From the NCBI GenBank assembly GCA_013433145.1, contig CM024174.1, forward strand, positions 124,001-188,000: a stretch of DNA of 64,000 nucleotides. Reading direction: 5' to 3'. Source of the stretch: Ascaris suum (taxonomy: Eukaryota; Nematoda; Chromadorea; Rhabditida; Ascarididae). The position numbers and the translations under genes were made by a program. Shown piece by piece: positions 1 through 12,800 of this stretch (positions within the stretch are counted from its first letter, which is position 1; the number at the start of each line of letters is the position of its first letter). Below the pieces are notes generated by a model, which ran no database searches, was not told the DNA's origin, and worked only from the letters and a program-made list of their open reading frames with translations.

Positions 1-16
1 TTTGCTCTACTTCCAG

Positions 17-109
17 TTCCTTCATTTCATGCTCTCAGACAGGTCATGCGATCCTTGATTGAACAGAAAGGAAGCACCGCCTTTCATGCTGTTCACGCGC
101 CAGTCTAAG
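17..109 (+). CDS. 3' terminal exon of an unidentified gene
   Basis: A polypyrimidine tract ending in CTTCCAG stands right at the window edge. After it, one frame (two bases, then codons) stays open for 30 residues to a TAA at 107 to 109. The other two frames stop within 15 codons. The peptide begins PSFHALRQVMRSLIEQK and ends in HAPV, and looks like the amphipathic C-terminus of a folded protein. The rest of the gene lies left of the window. I do not recognise the family. The splice-like start and single open frame support an exon, but 93 bases could be chance. Confidence 0.4.
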
Positions 110-889
110 ATGGATGGTTATAGCGGGGGTAGTTGCGGTGTCGTATCGACGCCACACCTCTATTTTGGAGTTGTCCTCTTTCATTTTTAAATGCGACGAA
201 ATAAGACGCAAGTGGAAGTGTTGTGGCGCATTATTTCACAACTCAATATGACTTGTTTAAAATATGTTCCCATATTTTTCCTCCTCGACAAATCAGATTT
301 GTTCTGCAAGATTTCCATAACTTGCGACGAGTAATTTTTTCGTAAGTTAGGTTTTCATAACCCTCACACAGAGTGATGGGGCCTCATTCATTCCATGTTG
401 TGCTTGTGTGAGTGTTTGTGTTGTGGCGTAATCGTGGACCTGTTCCTTTCTTCAATTCAGAGGCTGGTCACTAACCACACATCACATAATCGTTACCCTA
501 ATCGTCGAGTTTCATTGAGATCCAATGAATTATTAATGGCCTGTACATGTATAATGAATTATTAATGGCCTGTACATGTTCAGATTCCTCTCGCATGAAT
601 GACTGAGATTTCTCAAAAAAATTTGGACAAGAAAAACATGGGAAATAATAAAGGCGGGTAAGTCAGGCTGTGAATGCAAGCCTCTGGTTGATCAGAAGAA
701 ATGAATATCGAACACGAGTGATTTTGAGTGTAGCGAGTAGAAAATACCTCTAATGAGGAAAAGAAGAAACAGACAAGTTGATGGATTGATTTGCCATGCT
801 GCCAAACTATGAAAACTATTCATTTACCCTTCTACGTAGGGGGCTGTAGCCTGCATGCAGCGAAGTACGAATGTATCTTATTCTTTCAG
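110..889. other. intergenic, no gene seen
   Basis: This AT-rich stretch follows the terminal exon at 17 to 109. Apart from a 29-base tandem duplication I see no supported exon. The open frame that starts at 791 has no recognisable content and overlaps the acceptor of the next exon. Confidence 0.5.
524..579. repeat. two-copy tandem repeat, 29-base period
   Basis: The 27-base word beginning AATGAATTATTAATGG occurs perfectly at 524 to 550 and again at 553 to 579, separated by two bases. The perfect match suggests a recent duplication. Confidence 0.9.
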
Positions 890-1185
890 CGAACACATCA
901 AAAGTTCCCAATTATCGCTTTCTGGCCGATAAAGTATTCGAGGCAATCAAGGAGTTGGAAACCGAAGTTGAGAAATTTTCACGCAAGCACGAAAGTCAAA
1001 CCGGAAAGCTGTCTGGAGAGAAAGGTGCTACAGGTATTGAGCAAGAAAAAACAGACGGTGAACCGAAGAAGGTGGAAGCACAGATGCCGCAACCGAAGAA
1101 AGAAGAATTGAAAAAACGAAAGCCTCAAGAAGAAAAAGTAGTCAAAGAAGCAGAACACCCCGAAAAAACTCAAATGAGTAAGAAG
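890..1185 (+). CDS. internal exon, lysine/glutamate-rich coiled-coil protein
   Basis: The exon is bounded by a TATTCTTTCAG acceptor and an AAG|GTGAGT donor. Its reading frame enters with two bases and leaves in phase 0. It encodes about 98 residues. The first third (FLADKVFEAIKELETEVEKF) looks helical or coiled-coil. The rest is highly charged and low in complexity, rich in K, E, P and Q (for example EELKKRKPQEEKVVKEAEH). Such tails are common in nuclear and cytoskeletal proteins, so the function is unknown. An ATG at 871 lies in the same frame, so the exon could instead begin there unspliced. No flanking exon could be joined with confidence. Confidence 0.45.
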
Positions 1186-2152
1186 GTGAGTCTTCTAATG
1201 AATTTTTTCATGCACAATGAGAAAGTACAGGTCATTGCTATGTAGTACCGGAGAGTGACTGCATGGGTTCGACTGCTTGATCTGTCTAAATCAAGCAGTT
1301 GATTTTGGATTAGAGCCACTCAGATCGGAGTCCTTTCCTTGTCGCTGGGGCTGAGGTCAACGGCCTTCAGCGCTTCGATTTTCTTCCCAATCTCAAAAAC
1401 AAGAGTTCGGGCGTGACGCATGCATACGAAGGTAACGACAGCTATGGAGATGTTACACCGCGTGATGTGGGCTATAAGTGTTTGAACAGCAGTTTGACCA
1501 AGGATGTTTCCATGTTATCGCGAATATTTGATTTATTTCACTATGACTTTACTAACGTAAAAGCGAAATTGCAGGACCAATGGGACGAAATTTGCCTTCT
1601 TATTCTCATCGGTTCTATGGAGCAAGTCTTTCCTGTCACCTCCTCACTGCCACTGCTTCGAAAAATCCCTAGAAATTTACCTTATTGCCGTCCTTGTTTG
1701 ATGTTACACTACCGTTGAGAAAACAAGAATGCATCAAGGCGAAAGCGTTTCTCTAGTTTTATAAGTATCATGGCTGTTCAAAATTCCTTGCAGGTTTCGC
1801 CAGGTCTCGCACTATACCGGAAATAATATTGACTTGGGATAGATGCAGTCACTCTTATTGTGACCTGCGACCGTAAATAACTGTGCATTATTTTCAAATA
1901 ATTTGCGGGTTTGCTGTGATTATGAATATTTTTATAAGGCACTATTCCTGTATCTCTAAAAAGTTCTAGCCGATCCAGGAACATTTTGGGAAAGGATTAT
2001 TTTATGTGCACGTTTTCGATTAATAATTTAAGGCGATGACCGATCACGTTACCACTTGAAACTCTATAGTATAGAATATTCCTATTGCAAGGAACTACAT
2101 CATAATTTTCTATGCAACCTGGCGTTTCACTTTCTTTATTCTTGCTTGCACA
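1186..2152. other. no supported gene; weak exon-like fragments
   Basis: This stretch probably includes intron and 3' flank of the exon at 890 to 1185. A possible acceptor at about 1574 is followed by a phase-compatible frame (DQWDEICLLILIGSMEQ) and another at about 1797, but neither gives a convincing exon. Confidence 0.3.
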
Positions 2153-2621
2153 ATGTCCGACCCTTCTCTTGCCTTTTCTGCCATTTCTCAAAGTTTCCAT
2201 GATCTTGAAGGAAGACTGGACGAATATTATAGACAGTGAGTATTTGAGATCTGGGTTCATTTTGAGATCTGGGAAAAATAGGACCTGGAAGGGTTCATTA
2301 CTGTTCTACAGAATCTTATACTTAAAGGACCTGCAACCTTCAACAGAGGTGGATGGGCTCTACATTAAACCACAGCTAGTGAAGTGTTGTGTTTAGTTCA
2401 GTATTCTGTTCTGTAAACGTTTTGTTCCTTTAGTCGAGAATGCTTTGTAGAAGTTGCCCAATGTGACCGCCTAACATTTCTGCAACGACCCTCATCTTAG
2501 ACCTGTGGGAGAGCCGGATCTGGATCGAAGTGGGGAACCTCGGCTCCGATTTGAGCATGAAATTCAGGACCTCGGGCGTGGGATCAAACTGAATGTGGAA
2601 ATGCCAGAAAAGCACATGTGA
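2153..2621 (+). CDS. possible two-exon gene for a small acidic protein
   Basis: Exon 1 runs from an ATG at 2153 to 2235, where CA|GTGAGT is a strong donor. The second piece begins at 2501 after CTCATCTTAG, and the split codon closes as CAA. The frame then stays open to a TGA at 2619 to 2621. The result is 67 residues, starting MSDPSLAFSAISQSFHDLEG and continuing through an acidic middle (PDLDRSGEPRLRFEHEIQDL). Both pieces look like real protein and the phases agree. The true 3' end is uncertain, because several GT donors in the second piece could splice to the coiled-coil exon at 2672. I do not recognise the family. Confidence 0.35.
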
Positions 2622-2671
2622 CGCAGTGCATCGAATGAAACAAGTGATAAAATGAAGTTTTTCACACGCAG

Positions 2672-2769
2672 AGAAGTTGGATGTTGCAAAGAAAAGTTGG
2701 GAAACAAAAGTGAAACGGATTCGGCAAACGTCGCAAAGATTTGAAAATTTTGGAAAGGAACTGCAATAG
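2672..2769 (+). CDS. possible coiled-coil terminal exon
   Basis: After TTTTTCACACGCAG, one frame (two bases, then codons) encodes 31 residues, KLDVAKKSWETKVKRIRQTS and on, ending in a TAG at 2767 to 2769. The pattern is strongly helical and basic. It lies 50 bases downstream of the candidate small gene at 2153 to 2621 and may be its last exon, for example through a phase-1 donor near 2576. The donor choice is not resolved. Confidence 0.3.
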
Positions 2770-5700
2770 AAAAGGAAAGTGATGAAAAAGGGTAAAGTTT
2801 GGGGAAGCGCGGAACTTCAAAGGGCTGAGAATGGCGCGGAAATGGTTATGTTCATGGATACGTATGTGGTGCGCCCGCATAGGCATCGGGTATCGAGAGA
2901 TTTGGAGCCGAATTAGAGTAGATTTTTTAGGGCAGCATGCAAGTTGGCTTTTTGCTTTAAACAACAGTTCTAAGAAGCGTGTAGACCCCAAATTTGTAAT
3001 TTCTTGGGGTCAAAGAAAGAAAAACGAATGGCCAAAACCGGATGCTTAGCCGGCAAGGACAAAGTGTAGCAGTGCAGCTGAAGGCGCATTCAGAATGATG
3101 ACTCAAATGCCGACATATAGAAAATGTACAGATAATTTGGGTAGGCAAAGGGAGGTGGGAGTGCGTCTGTCAAGTAAACCTTGTAAACTTTCTTTTCTAG
3201 AAGAATCCGGCGGTTGAAAAAACCAGAGGGAAGTGCTTAAAATTGGAAACAATTTCAGCATACGTTGCATCAATTCGTCGAATTCATCTGTCTTGTGTGA
3301 ACAAAAGTTGGCGAGAAGGACACTCAAACTGTCATTCACAGGCACCAGTGCTCCTTAAAAAGTGCTGCGGACGCAATTTCTAAAAGAAGAGCTGACGAAT
3401 TTGGCACTGTTGACATCTGAAATATCCGGATTCTTTAGCGCAGCACCTCAAACGAATGCTTGTAACGAGGAAAACGAGTGCAAGATGCTGAAAAATAAGG
3501 CTTTGTTTCGAAAATAAAACCAGTTTGGAGAGGGGGAGGAGGGGGGGGGGTAGTCCATGTGTCAAACCATTATATATTTAGGAACCTTATGCTCTCTGTG
3601 GAAAAACTGACCACACAGGACATCATTTCTAAACTGTTTTTTCAACAGAGTATAAGAAGTTCTTTGTTGCCAAGTTGTTTGTTGTCGCTTTGTAGCCAGT
3701 TAGTGTTCGGTGGAAGACTTTTCCTCATTGCAGGGTGAAGACAGCAAAAAGCCGTAAGACTGGCAAGTGAACTTGACGAGGTTTGACGAAACATCAACAG
3801 ATGAATGCGCAGCACTGCGTCACCTTTGGCTCATTGTGATTTTGTGATGAACGTATGCACTGACACGATGATGAAAGGAACTTGAGCAGAGAAAATGATT
3901 GCTGAGCATGAAGTGACCGAATAACAGTCATCGTTCGAACTTGTCGCCAAATTCTATGTCTCGAAAATGCACACTGTTTCATGCACGACTCATTAATGTG
4001 ACCAATTGGAAACACCAGCAAAAGCATCATGCTTTACGCAGTAGTTTCGCCAGAGTTAAGCAATGAGCCGAATCTATGTGATTCCTTCGGCTTTTCAACG
4101 AAATCCTCCTAGGACAAAGTTCTTCCTTCACTCCGGCGGTATGAAGCTGCATCCGCTAACATGGCCGAGGAAATTCCGCGACTATGAGGCGAATAAGCTA
4201 GGAAGCTGAGCGAGCAGGTGAGGAAACCTGACAGAGAAAAGGGTTTAAACGAAGAAGGGACCGTCTTCGAAAATTTTAAGGAAAAAAGGCTTGAACAGCT
4301 AAGAAAGCTTCATAGACATTCAATCTTTCTAGGCGCGAGAACCCATACGATGAGGACGTAGTCACCTTTGCGCTGAAGATCGAGTCAGATAGCAGAGCGA
4401 AACGTTTCATGCATAACGGAGTCAGACTCACCCTTCTCATTCCAGCCTACTTGCTCACTGGAATCTTTTTTCTAGACGACGATTATCGCGCTTTCTTGTA
4501 GACGATGATTTTTACGAATGCACAAGCCTCCGCGTACGCAGCCGTTTGAAACGATAATCTTGTACTCAACGAGAAAAAACATTGCTTTTAGCGAACGAGC
4601 CGTCAGAGGTAACAGAAGAAGTGAATTTTTCGACCTTGTTGCGAAAAATTTCCATCACTTGGCCCTCGTTGCCCCGTTTCGAATTTTCTTTGGATGCTTT
4701 CTTCCATAAGCCCGAAATTTCCACAAATTTTCTTCCCCTCATTAAACATCTCCGCACTATGCTTGCATGTGTCACTGTGTGTAAATCCGACTGTCTCAAC
4801 TGCTGAATCACAAGATTACGGCACTGAAACCTGATGGGCGTGATTTACATATGGTATTTTCTATTTTATCACAATTCTTTATGCTCATGTGAGTTATTAA
4901 CGCTCGATGATGCCGGAAGTTTGCCGATGAAATTTGTTCTGTAGGTGCCGTGAGTACACAGCTCTTTTATCTAGGATAGGATACGGATAAACGATAAGAC
5001 ATCAGTACGTACAGTTGACTTCTCTGTCATTCAATCCTTTCATGCACGTACGCAACGATCTTATCTGACGGATAAAATACAAGAGCTCTTATCGTGATAG
5101 CCTCTACGACATTCTGCTTTCACTGAATTTTGGAAGAGGTTTCGTTCAGCCGTTTTTTTTGCTCTCTGCCCATGCAAAATCCGTTAACATAAAACCTCTT
5201 ACCCTTCAAGCTGATGTAACAGTATGATTTAAATGACGGCTTCATGGATGACGATTTCTTGCGAAAAAAAGGGATACAAATGAATATGTTCGAGCAAAGC
5301 ATTCTCAGATGACACCGACATTCTGGCAATTTACGCTTGAAATGTTTTCTTTTCAGATAAATCCCGTTACTGCTTCAAGTGACAAATCCGGTGGTAACAG
5401 AAGGTGGTGGCAAGCTTAGATTTCGCTCGATCGCAAAGTTCTTACTCGTCTCCGAAATAAAGGGATAATGGTTGAAGTGTTCATGATTGACAAAATATGG
5501 GCGCAGTGCGAGTGAAAGGGAACGGGGATCTCTTGCAAGAAGAAAACTATCACGACACACTGAAACAATTAGAACAATCAAGCTGCTACGTAAAAAGATA
5601 CAAACGCAACGAATCATCCTCGATAGGGTGAAGGACATATGCGCAAGTGCTTCGCATCGCTGGAATAGGTCGCGAACCTACGCAACGTTTGAGTGGTTCA

Positions 5701-6897
5701 CTAAGGTCATCAGATCGAATTGAAACACCGCCATTTATACGTAACTCCTACACGATAAAATTGAAAAATTGACTAATGACCTTAATGCAATACACAGGCA
5801 ACAACATATGAATAACTTAATATACGCACTACCGACTTAATTCGTCACCTACTTTAGTGCTTATACATTGATTCTTCTAGTGATGACATTTGTTCATATG
5901 ATTACTTCGGCGAAGCTGCAACAACATATATTCACATATTCCGAGAGTGAAGGTAGATCATTCGACGTTATTTAACGAACGTGAATTTAAATGGGACAAT
6001 GCGCACCCGGGTATCTTCCAAAAACGCATTTATTAAAAAATCATAACAACGCTGAATAAAAACATTTGTAGCATTATCACATGCACAGAACCACCTTATC
6101 CATATCATTACTTGGAACTCAACCTGTGTTGTCTTGCCTTCAGACAGACTTCATCTCACGCTTGGTCTTTTTCAAGATTCGGTTCCAACGAGGACTCACA
6201 CGAGATGCAACTTCCTCAAGAGTGGAACATGCCGAAATTGTGGGAATGGTGAAAAAGAGCCTCCAAAGCGAAAAGCCATTCGCACGCCCACAAAATGCAA
6301 TGTACTTGCGAAGCGGACAAAACTAAGCAAACACAACAAAAACACCGTGGAATAAGGCGACATCGGATGCATGCCACGAGTTATTTTATTGATGCAACAG
6401 ACACTGAACGTGCTTTTGCAAACATTTTCCGATCCAATCAAGCCTCAAAAGAACACGCACCGGATAGAAGATACGCCGGTGCTTGAAAACTTCCTCTCAT
6501 GCCTACTCCTTACGCAATCACCTGAGATATGAGAGAACAGAAAAACAATAATGATGCAAATATGAGCTAAAAAGCACATCACAACCTGGAACCAACGACA
6601 TCATTTGAAAACAATTCAAGAGATGCTTATCGACACATCATCAATAGCGGCCTATCGGTGCGCTATGAAAAAAAATACCGTTAACATGGAAAGATTCATA
6701 GGAGAGACATATACGTCCAACAACAGCTGCGGAAAACCTCAACAGTAAGGACCGTCATCAAGAGGACAGCTCAGAAGAGAAAAAACTGCAAATTGAGCAG
6801 CATAAAGAACCATCTAAGGGAGATGTTTTAATGAAGGCAAATGACTGGGCAACGTCACTTTGCAGACGATAAGTAATGCACTGCGACTGACCATCCC
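2770..6897. other. gene-poor stretch, no recognised gene
   Basis: Several short open frames exist on both strands here, for example a minus-strand frame near 3190 to 3320 (TDEFDELMQRMLKLF) and both strands around 4590 to 4800. None has paired splice sites plus a family match. A 10-base G run is at 3541 to 3550, and a possible hairpin is listed separately. A plus-strand open frame of about 45 codons (around 6705 to 6870) has no start codon. Confidence 0.4.
4960..5087. repeat. imperfect inverted repeat
   Basis: The left arm (4960 to 5012) begins AGCTCTT and ends in AGTACGTAC. The right arm (5044 to 5087) reads, in reverse complement, AGCTCTT then GATAAGATCGTTGCGTACGTG. Shared words are AGCTCTT, GATAAGA and TACGT, with indels between them. 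A palindromic relic such as a miniature transposon end is possible. No flanking target duplication was identified. Confidence 0.35.
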
Positions 6898-9800
6898 CTA
6901 ATGCCCGTCAACGCCAACTGCAGCAATAGCCTCCACCGCACGCATGTCAGACACATCCAGCAGTTCGACCTCCCTTTCTGAAACAATTTCGATGAAACAT
7001 ATCTCGGTAAACACAGGCACACAAACCTTAGTAGAACGCGGATGGCTAGGGCGAAAGAGAAGGGAACATGGACGAAGAGCAAGAGAAGACCACTTTCAAA
7101 GCGGTTCGAAGCCATAAACGATTGTAATGATACATTCGCAAGAAGAACGAAGACGATTGCAGGATTTTCTACTGGTTGCTTATTGCCTGAAATGGTTGAA
7201 ACACTACCCTCCGGCTATTCCTTTTAGAAATTCGCCCATAAGCCAATGCGATGCGCACGAAAGAGATCAGGAAATAGAGAGCTGCCCAGAAGTAGCAGTG
7301 AGCTGTTCCGCTATCAATATCCCCGTTACGTTTTCGCCACCTTTTAATTTCTTAGCGCTAAAAATTCCCAACTCTAAAAACGGGATGAGTTTTACCAGGC
7401 GCACACTGCAAGAAAGCACTCTGATGGTGAAACTTTACTACAAATATATCAGAATTTCCCCGAAGGTAGCAAACAGCCCAAGCGCTTTTCAACACCATCG
7501 TCAGACTCCCGAGTGATCAAAACTTAATTTTTACTTTTCCACACCAAAAAACTCAACGCAAACAAGCCATTAATGCTGAAGAAATGGGTGCTATTAAGGA
7601 TGCACCTCGCAGCGGTCCAACGATTCAGAAGAAAGAAAGATTTCATGAACCTGGTTTTTTTATTATTGATAAACAGAAAGTTTCCATTACTGAACATTTC
7701 AATCATGATGCAGAAATCTAAATCAACCACTACTTACGTCAGGTTATAAAGTTAATGGACAGGAATCGGAACAGATGGGGCAGAGGGGGAGGCTTGGTAT
7801 GTGCTGAATAATGCAAGCCAAACGAATGAACCTAAGCTTTAGTTGCTAAACGTTATGGCGACTTGACTCCATGCTAGCAAATTACGATTGGTAAGATTGA
7901 AAAATGCGGCTTAAGCTGCTCCGACTAGAGGGCTCTGCAAATAAGCAGAGATATGAACAACGACCACTCGCATTACACAGTTCTGTTAGAACACAGTACA
8001 GACTCATGTTTCATATTGTTTTGCAACAAAACTGCGAATTTTATGGATGTGACACCTATGTTTCCCACACCAAACAGTCAATTCTCAATACAAAAACACC
8101 TCAACATAACTACCATCCCCAAGTTCCAACATTAATCAACATTCTGGCATTACTTAATGAGCTGATTATTCTTCTACCGTTATTTATTGCTGGTTCACGT
8201 TTACTGTCATTTAGGGCGGTGTAATTAATATCTCACCGCTCTTTAAATTGGCCTCATTAATGCCATATCGTTATTCGATGTTCTAATTAACATTCTGTTG
8301 TTATTTAATGGACTAACTAACACCTCACCGTTATTTGACGGATTCGGTCTTATGCGTTCACATTCGCTTAAATAGACGCAGGGATAACTGTTTCATATAA
8401 CACCAATCTCGGCAATCCTTGGGAGGCTCTAGTGGAAAAGCGAACCTTATGGTTCATGTATAGACTAGTGAAGCTTTCGGCACATCAGATACGCATTAGC
8501 TATCAGAATGACCGCAATCATGTCCCGCACAAGGAAAAAAAGACGTTATGTCACAGTAGCAATGGAAAAAAACCTAGATTCTTCTGTTTAACATCTACTG
8601 GTTTCAGAGACTACTAGAGAAAGTCGAGCAAATTCCATTCGCCGAAAAGACCTCCTTCATGAGGTCAGGACAAAGAAGCAAGAATGCCTGTCCTCTACAT
8701 TCTCCAATCGTATCATCTAAAGTTACGGAAAGAACAAACAAATAGATTCCTCGGGCCGAACATCGTATTACTCTTCGTGAAAAATTTGCAATGAAAGATT
8801 GTCGCGATAAAAACAATGGCCTTCAGTTCCTCCAAGAAACCTCGAGAAGCTAAATTCGCAGGGATACGTTCGAAGCTACATTGTGGTTTAAAACAGCACT
8901 AAGGATAAATATGTAGCAAAGCAAACCGAAATGTCGGCCGATACGGTTGATAAGGTCGACCTCGAGACCACTTGATACAAAGTTCACCGCTATACCGGGT
9001 CTACCGAATCTTCCCGTGCGTCCAATTCTGTGAAGATACGTGTCATAATCGGGTTCGGGCTCCGCCGAGGCGGTCGGTACCACGGGTGGGTCGTAGTTAA
9101 TAACGGCAGCCACTCGCGGAATGTCAATACCTTAAGAGCTAAATCCGCTCAACGACGAGACAAAATTGCGAAATTTGACGAAACCAGGAGAGCAACGGCG
9201 ATGGCACATATCATACAACTGGCACCAAGCAAACAAAAAATCCAATCGGCACGACGGTTTCCACTCATAAATTGTACGCACAAAAGGCATAAAGAAATAG
9301 CTGCCGTTACATAAAAACGGTAAAATACGTGAGCCGCTCTGTGATCAGTACGAGAAACTGGAATATACAGCATGGGAAAATATTCAATTTTCACTTTTTC
9401 AGGATATTTTACAACAGTAATTATGACTACAGACAAGTAGAAATCCACCATTGGGAAATGTTTCCATATAAAGCGATGATGTCGCCAAAAGGATCCATGA
9501 AGACGACAGCATTCCCAAAAAGCTGTCCAGGGAGGGGATAAAGGCATTTCACGATAAGCAGTGCATCTGACCGTAACAGCTCTCTGACCATACGTGGAAA
9601 AACCCTCGACCCCTTTAGTTCTTCGGAAATTTCAACAGGTAGCTTACGGTATAAGCAAAACATCGAAAGAATGTAATAGTGAATTTATACGTAGTACAGA
9701 TGATGCACTACAACAGGATTCGAGTGCGACTTGTGCACGACCTATATTCTAGAATGACTGGAAACACGTCAAGCAGTGGTCAATGCTGAAGTCGCTTTCC

Positions 9801-12800
9801 ATGACCCATCCTTCCGCTGATAGCACCTCGAGACAGAACGCAACTTCAAGCTACCTGCACCGCCGTTACAGTACGTTTCGTTGAAAGAAATAATCTGTAA
9901 CTCCACCACAACGCAGCACATATTAATTGAGCGTCACCTCTCGCACAAACGTTGGTCGTAACGAGCACCTTGTGTTCGCCCTTAGCGAACGAATTAATGA
10001 CCTCCGCACGCTGCGAAACCTCCATCTCTCCATGCAGCACCACCACATCGTGGCCTTTCCCAGTTAATTTAGCAGCGAGCCATTCCACCGACTTCTTCGT
10101 CTGAACTTATCTTATTTAGCGGGCGATTATTGAAGAAATCTCTTCAGAATATTTTTTTGCTTGCCGGAATTCAATGAAATACATCTAGGCTCCTAATAAG
10201 GGAAAGATATGGGAGATAGTCGTTCTATAAATATGTTCGGAAAAAAGAAAAGAAACGACTTCACAGATTTCAATTTCAAAAAATTCACTTTTGCAGTAAC
10301 GCAATTGCAGAAGCAGCAAGAAATAACAACATAGGCCTCAGCTTCCTTTCTTATAAGCATTTCCCTCATGGACTCTGGTGTTACTCTGGGGAATTTCTTT
10401 CCAAAATGCTAACAAGTTACGATCATTCCAATCATAAATTCTTGCGGTCTCCAGATGCGAAAAGAGAAAAGCATCTTACTTAGATTCCTGTTGAAAAGAC
10501 TGATCCGCAGTTTTGAAAAAACACTGACAATATACCGGAGCGCTCAAATCTGCTCCCACTTTTTCCTGTGAAGCATCATGTTTAAGACACAATCACTTTA
10601 GGAAGAAGTTCCCTTTGCGGAGAAATCTGGCCTATCATCTTCATTAAGTAAGCCTATATCAACAATGAGCCCGTACATACTGTCGGCCAAGTTGCTCACT
10701 TGCTACCGCTGAAGAATTTTCCCACATCATAGGCAATTTAAGCAACTCTTGTAGATAACTCTTAAACGATGAAAAAAGAAAAATGTGTTGACGATTATTA
10801 CGATGGATCCTCAAAAGCTCCCCAAACGGAAAGAAAAACTGAGGATGCGTAACAAACGTGGTGAGTGTTTACGGCATCGTCACTCAGAAACGCAACTTAC
10901 ACGACAGAAAATAATTGAAGACGCAATTGATATTCCTCCATAAAGGCTCACTATGGCGTTGTATTTTTCATCACGATTCGCGCACATCACATAATATTGC
11001 TTGACGTTGTGGAGTGCTTGTTGCTCTCATTGAACACTGAAATCATCTTTACAATACTATTCCATTAAAGGATAATAGTACCAAGCAAATGAGACAATCG
11101 CCACCTACCTGTTGCACCTTATGGCAGCGAAAGTGAGATAAGGTCCGAGGTTAAATTTATTAACAAAGTGTGGGCGAATGACGATGAACCAGCGAAAAGT
11201 ACGGCTTATGTGGCGATGAATTCATCATCACATATATCGCAATCAACATCACAATATGGTGAAATTTTCATTGCGATATGATGAATCGCCTCGTCAAACA
11301 GGCAAAACTACCATGAGAAATTCATTAGATCCTTTACAGTTTCATGGAATTGAACGTTTGGAATAACATAAGCCGACAAACAACAAATACATGATTTCAC
11401 GTGGAATGAGATCAAATGAAGTTAGCAGGTACGGAACTTACAAGAAAAACGATGTAACGGGATATCGTAACTATACTAATTCAAACAGAGAAGGAAATTA
11501 ATCACTGTAATTGCTTATAAAAGGATTCTCAACCAACAGTGCCGTTTACCGGCGTCATCGATAGGATTTTGCGTCTATCAGCTATTGAGAATACACCTAT
11601 CAGAGAAAAACACAATGAACAGAAACACCGACAGAAACATCGGAGGGGTTGGCGGCAATAACTGAAGCCAATGTCCACAGGATCAAAGGAATAATGGGCA
11701 GATCTACGTCATCTACATCAATCACACCGACTGCAGTGAATTACCAATTAAGACCAAAGCTCTACAGATGAATTTCACCATCACTTAGAAATGTGCAAAC
11801 ATGAAGAAACACAAGGGGACACGTGGACGTAAAAAAAGAGCAAGGAAACTCCGCACAGGACCATTCTGGTTATACAATTAAAACATACGTGATGACAACA
11901 GCATCCTTGACGAATGAATTGGCGAACTGCGTCACAGAGTCGTCGAACGTTGCAGAAAACAGTAAGCTTTGATAACTTGCACCAGCACGCTCCAATTCCC
12001 TGCAGCCTGAGTTAAATTAGATGACCTCCGGGGAATAATATTGAACCTTAAGACCCAATGCCAACCTGAATCATAGGAGGGGAGCTAGATTACCCATCTC
12101 TACTCGGGGATGGAACCTCACAGCTCTTCCAAGAGACATATGAGGAATCCGAAAACAAGCATGCAAGAAACGGATAAATGTGAGCAATGTGAAGCGCTAT
12201 GCAAGAAAATAAGAGCAGCACCAAAGATCCCAATAACTTTGTATGCATGCTGCACGTTACCCAAAGAATACGTCCGAGGCATCCCGCACTATTTATCGTG
12301 CGTCAGGTAGGGCTACCACTGATGACACTTGCTTTATCCCCTCTCCTCCACATCTCGTTTAGGAATTGTAACCTCGCTGATTATGCTCGATCAGGACGAC
12401 AAGATTATCTGTTCATCGGCTAGCACGCTAGCTAACTTATGAGTATCGCAAATCCCAAAAAAACTGATATAAGGTCTTGGTACAAACCGGCGAGAATCTT
12501 TTCAAATGAGTTGAAGCTTTTAAAATTCTCTCGCAGCCATCATTCCTCATGACCGAGTATCTCACTGGAGAAGAAAGGTGGTTTCTCCATTTCAATCCAC
12601 AAAAAGTGTTTGTGAGTCGAGGCTGAAGAAGAGTTACGTCCAGATCGAAGGAATATGCACATCAAAAGGGATGATGCTGAATAAATGACGTGGCGCTCAC
12701 ACAACGCACCACTGAGAGCGGGTCCTGAACACCCGCGCTGCGATAACGGCACTTGTAACAACAGCACTCCTCCAAAAACTTGTAAAACCACGCCTCCAGC

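Noticed and set aside
2829..3049. A 72-codon plus-strand frame from an ATG.
   Set aside because: The composition is unusual (many Trp and Arg) and the opposite strand is open too. No splice sites or family match.
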